Positions 1-6,414 of a stretch of 15,305 nt of DNA are shown here, piece by piece. A model generated the notes under the pieces. It did not search any database. It had not been told where the DNA came from and was given only the letters and a program-made list of their open reading frames with translations. Every line of letters starts with the position of its first letter. Position 1 is the first letter of the stretch. Source of the DNA: Kiritimatiellia bacterium (GTDB lineage Bacteria > Verrucomicrobiota > Kiritimatiellia > SLAD01); assembly GCA_007128275.1 (NCBI GenBank), contig SKXR01000155.1, positions 1 to 15,305 of the forward strand, given 5' to 3'. The translations under genes were made by a program, and so were the position numbers.

Positions 1-1
1 C

Positions 2-1069
2 ATTATTGCGTATCCGCCGGGCTTCGTCATTCAGTTTCCCGAACGCGAAACCGCCCCGCATATGCCCCCGTTCGAGCGCCAACCTCACCTGTTCCAGATC
101 TTTCAGGAACACAAGGAATGGGGCCGGATCCTCAACGTGCAAACAGTCGGACAGCTCAATGAAATCATCGCCAAACGAGAAATCGGCGATTTCATCAAAA
201 TTGCTGAAGCTTTCCACGAAAAGAAGATCGCTCACTTGGCGGATCAAGTGGCCAACCAGCGCGATCACGTCAAATGGGTCTGTATCGCCGGGCCGTCTTC
301 CTCGGGGAAAACCACGTTTTCCAAGCGACTCGCCGTGCAATTACGCGTCAATGGGTTGCGGCCCGTCACCATCTCGGTGGACGATTACTTTGTGGACCGG
401 ACCCAGACGCCCAAGGACGAGAGCGGACAGCCGGACTTCGAACACATTGAGACCATTGACTTGGCACTGCTCAACGAGCACCTGCAACTCTTGGACAATG
501 GCGAGGAAGTCGAATTGCCCCGATTCAACTTCGAACACGGCGCGCGCGAGTACAAAGGGCACAAGCTCAAAATCGAGCCGGACCAGATGGTCATTGTCGA
601 GGGCATCCACGCCCTCAACCCGCGCCTGACCGAGATGGTGCCTCCGGAACACAAGTTCAAGATCTACATCAGCGCCTTGACTCAGCTCAACTTGGACGCG
701 AACAACCGCATATCCACCACGGATAACCGGCTGGTACGCCGTATGGTGCGCGATCACCAGTTTCGCGGAAATTCCGCGCTGGGCACCTTGCAGATGTGGC
801 CCAGCGTGCGGCGTGGGGAAAAGAAATGGATATTCCCCTTCCAGAAAGAGGCGGACGCCGCCTTCAACTCCGCGCTCGACTATGAGCTGGCGGCCCTGAA
901 GACATTGGCCGAGCCGCTACTGCGCGAGGTGAAACCCTATCATCCGCAATACGCCGAAGCGCGTCGCATGCTGGATTTTCTGGAATGTTTCCTAAACATC
1001 CCGATCGACCAAATCCCGCAGACATCGATCCTGCGCGAATTCATGGGCAAAAGCAGTTTCCGGTACTAA
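2..1069 (+). CDS. TGS-type nucleoside (uridine) kinase, 5'-truncated
   Basis: The reading frame is open through the left edge, where it encodes YPPGFVIQFPER before the first Met at 62. That Met is therefore internal and the gene starts outside the window. About 355 residues are visible. The segment before the kinase matches the end of the ThrRS-like (TGS/SAD) region that precedes the kinase in this family, whose members are usually near 550 residues. The kinase domain has the P-loop GPSSSGKTT (about visible residues 97-105), followed by SVDDYFVDR, typical of uridine/phosphoribulokinase enzymes, and VEGIHALNP (Walker B-like). Known family role: phosphorylation of a nucleoside such as uridine with a nucleoside triphosphate, in the cytoplasm. 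Substrate here is inferred only from family. It ends with TAA, 39 bp before the DUF2007 gene. Confidence 0.92.
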   Translation: MIAYPPGFVIQFPERETAPHMPPFERQPHLFQIFQEHKEWGRILNVQTVGQLNEIIAKREIGDFIKIAEAFHEKKIAHLADQVANQRDHVKWVCIAGPSSSGKTTFSKRLAVQLRVNGLRPVTISVDDYFVDRTQTPKDESGQPDFEHIETIDLALLNEHLQLLDNGEEVELPRFNFEHGAREYKGHKLKIEPDQMVIVEGIHALNPRLTEMVPPEHKFKIYISALTQLNLDANNRISTTDNRLVRRMVRDHQFRGNSALGTLQMWPSVRRGEKKWIFPFQKEADAAFNSALDYELAALKTLAEPLLREVKPYHPQYAEARRMLDFLECFLNIPIDQIPQTSILREFMGKSSFRY

Positions 1070-1108
1070 GGTCGGTACCGGAGGTCCCCGAACGCACCGA
1101 GTCGCAAC

Positions 1109-1360
1109 ATGCAAAAGGTGTTCACATCCCGAAGCCTCGCCGAGGCGGATTTCGTCAAATCCCTTCTGGGCGGGGAGGGCATTGACGCCTTTCTGCGCAA
1201 CGAATTCGGCGCCCACACCGTGGGCGGCGGATTTGGCGCCATGACCTTCACGTGGCCGGAGCTGTGGGTGGCGGAAGAAGAGGTCGCCAAAGCGCTGATC
1301 ATTGTCGCGGAATTCAAACTGCGCCGGGAATTCGAGGTCCCCTCGCAATCGGCGGAATAA
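1109..1360 (+). CDS. DUF2007-family small protein
   Basis: This 83-residue protein starts MQKVFTSRSLAEADFVKSLL and carries the pattern of DUF2007 (putative signal-transducing) proteins: a beta strand, a helix rich in small and acidic residues (AEADFVKSLLGGEGI), the RNEFG segment, and WPELWVAEEEVAKAL near the end. The fold is known as a compact ferredoxin-like alpha/beta unit of unknown biochemical role. No signal peptide or membrane segment is visible. It lies 39 bp after the nucleoside kinase on the same strand, so it may be co-transcribed. No convincing Shine-Dalgarno sequence precedes the ATG; the start is chosen because the family begins with this M-x-x-V-(F/Y)-(T/S) pattern. The stop is followed directly by a hairpin cluster. 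Confidence 0.85.
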   Translation: MQKVFTSRSLAEADFVKSLLGGEGIDAFLRNEFGAHTVGGGFGAMTFTWPELWVAEEEVAKALIIVAEFKLRREFEVPSQSAE

Positions 1361-1365
1361 TCCAA

Positions 1366-1470
1366 CCCACCCCGGCCTTCGGCCACCCCTCCGAGGAGGG
1401 GATACGAAGGGATATCCCCTCCTTTGGAGGGGTCCGCCGATCGCGAGGCGCATCGGCGGGGGGGAAGGTT
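1366..1470. repeat. Cluster of GC-rich inverted repeats
   Basis: Four short perfect inverted repeats are packed into about 90 bp just after the DUF2007 stop: GGCC (1374-1377/1381-1384), CCCCTCC/GGAGGGG (1386-1392/1395-1401), the same CCCCTCC/GGAGGGG again (1416-1422/1426-1432), and CCGCCGAT/ATCGGCGG (1434-1441/1452-1459). The two CCCCTCC hairpins are copies of each other, so this looks like a REP-like dispersed element rather than a single terminator. No T-tract follows any stem. It could still slow transcription or protect the upstream mRNA. Whether it recurs in the genome cannot be seen here. Confidence 0.75.
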
Positions 1471-1637
1471 AAGAGTTTGGCTATCCAACGATCGCAGCGT
1501 ACGGATGTGATAGTCTGCCTGCGACCCTTCGTCCATAATGCTTGCGTGAGAGCGAAGAGCGGGCTATTCTGTCACACTAACAAGCAGGATTACCCAAAGT
1601 GATCAGTGCCAGCTTGTCATTCTTTTGGAGCATCTAG
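1471..1637. other. Remainder of the 277-bp spacer before the kinase gene
   Basis: Between the hairpin cluster and the histidine kinase start, no open frame looks real and no promoter reaches a convincing match. The only clear signal is the ribosome binding site GGAG at 1627-1630, seven bases before the ATG at 1638. The promoter of the two-component operon must lie here or upstream, but I cannot place it. Confidence 0.5.
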
Positions 1638-2837
1638 ATGCCGATTAAGAGCGGATTCATTGAAAAGTTGATTTCCCGGATCGATCGCCTTGATTCGGGA
1701 AGCCTTCAAACCCAGTTCCTTCGTTTGGCGGGGGAAAAGGGGTTGTTGGAGACGATTTTTCATTCGATTCAGGAAGGCATTGTCGTGCTCGACGGCAAAG
1801 GATGCATTGCCTATGCGAACCGAGCCACGGAAAAACTTCTCGGCCTGAACCTTCAAAAGGCTGTCGGCCAGCCCATCAACCGGTATCTGCGCGAAGTCGA
1901 ATGGGATCTGGTGTTGGATCTCGACGAGGAGGAATGGTCCCGCCTCGTCAGTCGCGAGATCGAACTGACGTATCCCGAACACCGGTTCCTGGACTTTTAT
2001 GTGGTCCCTTTAGCCTTGGTCAACCAAGAAGAAGCGGGCGCGGTCGTCATTCTGCGGGATGTTACCCGCGAGCGTGAACACCAGGCCAGCACGGTGGAAT
2101 CGGAGAAGCTACAGGCGCTAACCTTGCTGGCCGCCGGCGTGGCGCATGAAATCGGAAACCCGCTGAACTCCCTGAATATCCACCTGCAACTGATGCAACG
2201 CGAGCTGGCGCATCTGCCGGAGGATTCGCGCGGCCCGCTCGGCGAATTGCTGGAGATTGCCACGCAGGAAGTGACGCGCCTGGATCAAATCATACACCAG
2301 TTTCTGCGTGCTGTGCGTCCGACTCAACCGCAGATGGAACCCTCGAATCTCAAGGAACTCCTCAAGGATTCCCTTAGAATCTTGCGGCACGAGATCAAAG
2401 ACCGCGGCGTCTTGGTTGAGGAGGAACACACGGATGATCTCCCGCCCGTGAGGGTGGATCGGGACCAGCTCAAACAGGCCTTCTTCAATGTGATCAAGAA
2501 CGCGATGGAAGCCATGACGAACGGCGGCATTCTCAAGATCAGCACATACAATGAAGGCCGGTTTGTCGCCATCGCGTTTACGGACACCGGACCGGGTATC
2601 GCCCCGGATCAGCTCGGGTCCATATTTGAAGCGTATCAAACCACCAAGAACGAAGGCACCGGGCTGGGCCTGCTGATTGTTCAACGCATCATCCGCGAAC
2701 ACGGCGGCCAGATTGAAGTGGACAGCCGGCCGGGGGAAGGGACCACGTTTATCCTGTATTTGCCCAACGAGGAGCGACGAATTCGCCTGCTCAAAGCCCA
2801 CCGCGACCAAGCGGAAACCGAACCGGAGCATACATGA
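1638..2837 (+). CDS. Soluble PAS-domain sensor histidine kinase (NtrB-like)
   Basis: This 399-residue protein has no transmembrane segment, so it should sense a cytoplasmic signal. The domain order is: a PAS domain at about residues 35-145 (FHSIQEGIVVLDGKGCIAYA and a terminal VVILRDVTRERE); a HisKA dimerisation domain with the phospho-acceptor in AAGVAHEIGNPLNSL (His170); and a GHKL ATPase with N-box NVIKNAMEAM (N284, N288), G1 DTGPGI (316-321), F-box FEAYQTTK and G2 GTGLGL (340-345). All key residues are present. GGAG at 1627-1630 supports the start. Its stop overlaps the start of the sigma-54 response regulator by the four bases ATGA, so the two are a cognate pair and probably translationally coupled. 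The signal and the targets are unknown; no glnA or other nitrogen gene is near. Confidence 0.95.
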   Translation: MPIKSGFIEKLISRIDRLDSGSLQTQFLRLAGEKGLLETIFHSIQEGIVVLDGKGCIAYANRATEKLLGLNLQKAVGQPINRYLREVEWDLVLDLDEEEWSRLVSREIELTYPEHRFLDFYVVPLALVNQEEAGAVVILRDVTREREHQASTVESEKLQALTLLAAGVAHEIGNPLNSLNIHLQLMQRELAHLPEDSRGPLGELLEIATQEVTRLDQIIHQFLRAVRPTQPQMEPSNLKELLKDSLRILRHEIKDRGVLVEEEHTDDLPPVRVDRDQLKQAFFNVIKNAMEAMTNGGILKISTYNEGRFVAIAFTDTGPGIAPDQLGSIFEAYQTTKNEGTGLGLLIVQRIIREHGGQIEVDSRPGEGTTFILYLPNEERRIRLLKAHRDQAETEPEHT

Positions 2838-4219
2838 TGAAGAAACCGTCCATCCTGATTGTGGATGACGAGCGCAGCACGCGCGAAGGGTTGGCCCGCG
2901 CACTGAAACGGCAATACGAAGTGCATCTGGCGGAGGACGGGCCACGCGCATTGGATGTGCTTTCGCAAAACGACATCGATGTGGTCCTGAGCGATCTGCG
3001 GATGCCGGGCATGGACGGGATCACACTCATCCAACGGATCCTCGCACGCACGCCACAACCGGTCTGCATCCTGCTCACGGCATACGGAAGCATCGAAACG
3101 GCCGTCGAAGCCATCAAACGGGGGGCGTCTGACTTTCTGACAAAGCCGGTTAACTTGGATGAGTTGGATCTGCGCTTGCAAAGCGCCCTGCGCGCGCGCC
3201 ATATGGAACAGGAAAACCGCCAATTGCGCGAGCAACTCGATGCGAAATTCGGCATGGAAAGCATCGTGGGAGAATCGCCCGCAATACAAGAGGTGTTCGA
3301 CACCGTCCGGCAAGTCGCGCCTTCCCGAGCCAACGTCCTGATTCAGGGAGAAACCGGGACGGGCAAGGAATTGGTGGCGCAAGCCATTCATCGGCTGAGC
3401 CCCCGCGCGAAAGGGCCGCTCATCACGGTGCATTGCGCCTCCCTCCCCCCCACGCTGCTGGAAAGCGAACTCTTCGGCCACGAAAAAGGAGCGTTCACAG
3501 GCGCGACGGAGCGGCGACCCGGCCGGTTCGAACTGGCCGACGGGGGCAGTCTCTTTCTGGACGAAATCGGCGAAATCGACAGCTCGGTCCAGGTAAAGAT
3601 CCTGCGCGTCCTGGAACAACGCACCTTTGAACGGGTGGGCGGACGCGACACACTGGAAGTCGATGTGCGCCTCATGGCCGCCACGAACAAGGACCTGAAA
3701 CAACTCGTCCAGGAAGGCACGTTTCGCGAAGATTTGTTCTATCGGCTGAACGTGGTCACCATCATGCTACCGTCCTTGCAGGAACGACTTGAGGACATCC
3801 CCTTGTTGGTCCAGAAATTCCTCGAAGAATTCAACGCGGAAAACAACAAGCAGATCGAGGGACTCACACCGGACTGCTTGTCGGCCCTGATGACATACGA
3901 CTGGCCGGGGAACATCCGCGAATTGCGCAATGTCATCGAGCGAATGGTCGTCTTGTCCCGGCAACCCCGCTTGACGGTAAGAGACCTGCCCGCGCACATG
4001 CGCCAGGGCGCGGACGAGCCGCGAGCGGCCATGGTCACACCGGACATGTCGCTCGACGACGCCGAACGGACGATGATCATCAAAGCGTTGGAAATGCATG
4101 CTGGAAACCGTACGAAAGCCGCCAAACAGCTGGGCATCAGCCGGCGCACACTGCACCGGAAACTCAACGAATACGGCTTGCGGGAGAACGCCGAAAAATC
4201 GGGCGGCGGCGATGCCTAA
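2834..4219 (+). CDS. Sigma-54-dependent response regulator (NtrC family)
   Basis: This 461-residue protein has the complete three-domain layout. The receiver domain (5-120) has the acidic pair D11/D12, phospho-acceptor D54 in VLSDLRMPG, T82 and K104. The AAA+ sigma-54 interaction domain (about 143-375) has Walker A GETGTGKE (172-179), the sigma-54 contact loop GAFTGA (219-224), Walker B LFLDE (240-244) and the FREDLFYRLNVV arginine segment (297-308). A Fis-type helix-turn-helix follows at about 410-450 (GNRTKAAKQLGISRRTLHRK). By family, the phosphorylated form oligomerises at upstream enhancers and remodels sigma-54 polymerase. It overlaps the kinase by ATGA. I found no good -24/-12 element in this window, so its regulon is probably elsewhere. 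Confidence 0.96.
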   Translation: MMKKPSILIVDDERSTREGLARALKRQYEVHLAEDGPRALDVLSQNDIDVVLSDLRMPGMDGITLIQRILARTPQPVCILLTAYGSIETAVEAIKRGASDFLTKPVNLDELDLRLQSALRARHMEQENRQLREQLDAKFGMESIVGESPAIQEVFDTVRQVAPSRANVLIQGETGTGKELVAQAIHRLSPRAKGPLITVHCASLPPTLLESELFGHEKGAFTGATERRPGRFELADGGSLFLDEIGEIDSSVQVKILRVLEQRTFERVGGRDTLEVDVRLMAATNKDLKQLVQEGTFREDLFYRLNVVTIMLPSLQERLEDIPLLVQKFLEEFNAENNKQIEGLTPDCLSALMTYDWPGNIRELRNVIERMVVLSRQPRLTVRDLPAHMRQGADEPRAAMVTPDMSLDDAERTMIIKALEMHAGNRTKAAKQLGISRRTLHRKLNEYGLRENAEKSGGGDA

Positions 4220-4220
4220 G

Positions 4221-4278
4221 GCATAAGAGCGGCGCCCCATTTAGGCATTGATATCGACCGGTATGGGGCGTATTATGC
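4221..4278. repeat. Inverted repeat flanking and overlapping the GT-C promoter
   Basis: The left arm at 4221-4240 (GCATAA ... CGCCCCAT) pairs with the right arm at 4263-4278 (ATGGGGCG ... TTATGC). Two blocks of 6 and 8 bases are complementary, separated by a small asymmetric bulge. A second small palindrome, ATGCCT-A-AGGCAT (4212-4224), sits across the stop codon of the response regulator. The structure could act as an RNA hairpin that ends or attenuates the two-component transcript, though no T-run follows. It could also be an operator, because its right arm covers the putative -10 box. Confidence 0.5.
4248..4276 (+). promoter_or_regulatory. Putative sigma-70 promoter of the GT-C gene
   Basis: TTGATA (4248-4253) and TATTAT (4271-4276) each match the sigma-70 boxes at five of six positions and are separated by exactly 17 bp. 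Transcription would begin near 4283, about 30 bases before the ATG at 4315. This would give the glycosyltransferase its own transcript, separate from the two-component operon. Confidence 0.6.
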
Positions 4279-4314
4279 CGCGCCTGACACGATACCAACC
4301 AATCGGGGATAAGC

Positions 4315-6036
4315 ATGTCCGTCAAACCATTTGAATCAAGAATCCAAGACTTGGTCTACAACGTCGATGTGGGCGTTGGCCAGCGCCTGATCAAGACGGC
4401 GCTGTTCTTCCTTTTCGTATTCTCGATTATCCTGCTGTACACGGCTAATCAGTTCCGCGGCTTACGCGATGCCGAGGCCATGGACTACGCGCAGTTGGGC
4501 CGGAACGTGATGGTGCACAAGCAATTGATCACGCAAAATGTCCGTCCCGCCAGCATTTGGTACCTGACGCGCACCCCCGGCGAACTGCAACACCGTATTG
4601 ACGCCCATCCCGACATCGTGCATGCCCCGCTCTATCCGGTCATGCTCGCCGCTTGGTTCAGGATCACCGGCGCGCAGTTCACGGATGCGCCGGACGGGCC
4701 GCTGAACATTTTCCAACCGGAATACGTGATCATGGTGCTCAACCACTTGTTCGCGTTAATGACCTGCCTGCTCTTATACCTGACCGGCCGGCGCCTGTTC
4801 GATCCGCGCGTGGCGTTGTTGGGGGTGACGATCTATATCCTCAGCGATATGGTATGGCGCGACAGCCTGTCCGGAACGGGCGTGACGATTGTGGGGTTCT
4901 GGGCGCTGGCGGCTTTCTATTCCATGCTCATTGCCGTATCGCGCATCGAAGAGTCAAGCACAACCAGACGCTGGATCCTTCCGGCGGTCGTATCGTTGGT
5001 GTTCTGCGTCCTGGCTTTTCTGACCCGCTACGCGGCCGTGGCGCTACTGCCGGGGCTGGCGCTGTATCTGGGGCTGGCGCTCAAGCGACGCGGCTGGATG
5101 TGGGCTTCCGTCTTCGTCGTGCTCTTTCTCGTCGCCATCTCCCCTTGGCTTGTCCGGAACATCGCCGTGAGCGGCAGTCCCTTGGGCTTGGCCCCCTACA
5201 TGGCGCTGAACGAAACCTCGCTCTTTGCCGAGAACTCCTTCGAACGGTCGCTGAACCCGAACCTGGACGGACAGGGCGTTGCAGGGGTTCTTCAGAACAA
5301 ATCACTGCGGAATCTTCACCGATTCTATCAAGTTCACCTGCGCACCATCGGCGAAGGCCTGTTGATCTGCCTCTTCTTCACCACCTTCTTCTATCGCTTC
5401 GTCCGACAACCCGTGCACACCCTGCGCTGGTGTCTTGCCTTGTCGCTGGTCCTCCTGCTTTTCATCGCATCGCTCTACGGCGATGCGACATTCCGCCTGA
5501 TGCACATGTTTTGGCCTTTCATTATCTTGTATGCGCTGGGCTTCTTCATGCTCTTGCTCGATCGCTTGCAGATCAAAATGAAATTGTTGAATATGGGCAT
5601 CACGTCCGCAGTGGTCTTTCTCAGCGCGTTGCCCATGATCTTCAGCCTGCTGCCTCCCCGGGCCACGCCGCCCTACCCGCCCTACGCACCCGGTCTGATC
5701 ATTTACGTCTCGAACTTGCTCAGCCCGACCGAGCTCATGTGCACCGACATGCCTTGGGCCACCGCCTGGTACGGAAACCAGAACTCCGTCCTGCTTCCTT
5801 ACTCCATTGAGGAGTATTATGACATCAACGACATCATGCACCGCTTCAGCGGGCTCTATTTTACCCCGATCACCCGAGATCAACCCTTTATCCGCGCTCT
5901 GCGCTCCCCGCGCTACATCTCGTGGCTACCGATTCTCGAAGGCCGCATTCCGGGTGACTTCCCGCTGACCCAGGGCATACCACTCCGCGACATGGAACAA
6001 ATCTTCCTCAGCGACCGGGCACGATGGGCGGAATAG
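4315..6036 (+). CDS. GT-C / PMT-family integral membrane glycosyltransferase
   Basis: This 573-residue protein has a cytoplasmic N-terminus, a first membrane helix at about residues 27-45 and roughly ten further hydrophobic helices (for example 138-157, 190-207, 221-237, 263-280, 347-361, 372-387, 398-415, 428-446). The first outer loop has the acidic motif RDAEAMDYAQLGRN (D52, E54, D57), as in lipid-linked-sugar transferases of the GT39/ArnT type, followed by HAPLYPVMLAAW (103-114), a common PMT_2 signature. The family moves a sugar from a polyprenyl-phosphate donor to protein, lipid or glycan on the outer side of the inner membrane. Donor and acceptor cannot be told here. The C-terminal 110 residues are hydrophilic and probably periplasmic. 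A weak GGGGAT precedes the ATG. No glycan-pathway genes are adjacent, so it appears to stand alone. Confidence 0.85.
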   Translation: MSVKPFESRIQDLVYNVDVGVGQRLIKTALFFLFVFSIILLYTANQFRGLRDAEAMDYAQLGRNVMVHKQLITQNVRPASIWYLTRTPGELQHRIDAHPDIVHAPLYPVMLAAWFRITGAQFTDAPDGPLNIFQPEYVIMVLNHLFALMTCLLLYLTGRRLFDPRVALLGVTIYILSDMVWRDSLSGTGVTIVGFWALAAFYSMLIAVSRIEESSTTRRWILPAVVSLVFCVLAFLTRYAAVALLPGLALYLGLALKRRGWMWASVFVVLFLVAISPWLVRNIAVSGSPLGLAPYMALNETSLFAENSFERSLNPNLDGQGVAGVLQNKSLRNLHRFYQVHLRTIGEGLLICLFFTTFFYRFVRQPVHTLRWCLALSLVLLLFIASLYGDATFRLMHMFWPFIILYALGFFMLLLDRLQIKMKLLNMGITSAVVFLSALPMIFSLLPPRATPPYPPYAPGLIIYVSNLLSPTELMCTDMPWATAWYGNQNSVLLPYSIEEYYDINDIMHRFSGLYFTPITRDQPFIRALRSPRYISWLPILEGRIPGDFPLTQGIPLRDMEQIFLSDRARWAE

Positions 6037-6037
6037 G

Positions 6038-6071
6038 CGCGCGGCACGGGAACACCCCCGCGCACCGCGCG
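6038..6071. terminator. GC-rich hairpin after the GT-C gene
   Basis: CGCGCGG (6038-6044) and CCGCGCG (6065-6071) form a perfect 7-bp stem two bases after the stop codon. No T-run follows, so it is at best a weak or factor-dependent terminator. Confidence 0.3.
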
Positions 6072-6102
6072 TTCGCGGCCCGAGAAAATCTTACTTTCCC
6101 CG

Positions 6103-6131
6103 TTGACAGCCTCCTTATGTGTCGCTAGTGT
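6103..6131 (+). promoter_or_regulatory. Near-consensus sigma-70 promoter of the SAM riboswitch operon
   Basis: A perfect -35 box, TTGACA (6103-6108), and TAGTGT (6126-6131, four of six bases including TA and the final T) are separated by exactly 17 bp. The predicted start near 6138 is just upstream of the riboswitch. Between them a small perfect hairpin, ACCATT/AATGGT (6140-6145/6151-6156), would sit at the very 5' end of the RNA. Confidence 0.85.
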
Positions 6132-6156
6132 ATCCCCCGACCATTGAATAAATGGT

Positions 6157-6283
6157 GCTTATCAAGAGCGGTGGAGGGACTGGCCCTGTGAAACCGCGGC
6201 AACCGCCCCTGCACATGTGAAGGGGGACCAGGTGCCAATTCCAGCTCCGTATGCGTCATGGACGAGTGCGGGGGAAGATAAGT
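6157..6283 (+). promoter_or_regulatory. SAM-I (S-box) riboswitch aptamer
   Basis: The stretch carries the S-box consensus: CUUAUCAAGAG, then GGUGGAGGGACUGGCCC, then GAAACC...GGCAACC, then GGUGCCAAUUCC, closed by GAUAAG. All helices can be drawn. P1 is CTTATC/GATAAG (6158-6163/6277-6282). P2 is GCGGT/ACCGC (6168-6172/6202-6206). P3 is CCCCT/AGGGG (6206-6210/6221-6225). P4 is an 11-pair stem with one mismatch (6247-6257/6261-6271). The pseudoknot CTGG/CCAG (6180-6183/6228-6231) can form. The ligand is S-adenosylmethionine by family. It lies in the leader of the threonine-synthase-like gene and is followed by an intrinsic terminator, so it is expected to turn the operon off when SAM is plentiful. 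Confidence 0.96.
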
Positions 6284-6292
6284 GGAGCATTC

Positions 6293-6341
6293 AACCTCTT
6301 CTTATTGGCCCCCGTACCGGAGCCGCGAGAAGAGGTTTTTT
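6293..6341 (+). terminator. Riboswitch-controlled intrinsic terminator (expression platform)
   Basis: AACCTCTTCT (6293-6302) and its exact complement AGAAGAGGTT (6328-6337) form a 10-bp stem that runs into a six-T tract (6336-6341). An alternative pairing of the P1 3' strand ATAAG (6278-6282) with CTTAT (6301-6305) would break both P1 and the foot of this terminator. That is the usual S-box antiterminator arrangement: SAM bound gives P1 plus terminator, SAM absent gives antiterminator and read-through. Confidence 0.92.
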
Positions 6342-6414
6342 GGCCTCGCTCCTCCGGTTCCGACATGGCCTTACGGTTGCAAAGATAACCGAAGAAAAGA
6401 AAGAGAGTACGGCC

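Noticed and set aside
62..1069. Start of the nucleoside kinase at ATG 62
   Set aside because: The same frame continues to the left edge with family-typical residues (YPPGFVIQFPER), so this Met is internal.
1511..1539. Sigma-70 promoter before the histidine kinase (CATAAT at 1534-1539)
   Set aside because: The -10-like box is fair, but the sequence 17 bp upstream (TAGTCT) matches the -35 consensus at only three positions.
4653..5810. 385-residue frame overlapping the GT-C gene in another plus-strand frame
   Set aside because: Arg- and Ala-rich shadow frame without motifs; the GT-C frame has coherent membrane helices and signatures.
6217..6414. In-frame N-terminal extension of the threonine-synthase-like gene starting at ATG 6217
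   Set aside because: It would be translated from inside the SAM riboswitch and terminator, its sequence is low in family similarity, and the ATG at 6415 has a purine-rich site and gives the normal family start.
6217..6414. T-box or other leader type for the threonine-synthase operon
   Set aside because: No T-box sequence is present, and the SAM-I consensus with all helices explains the leader fully.
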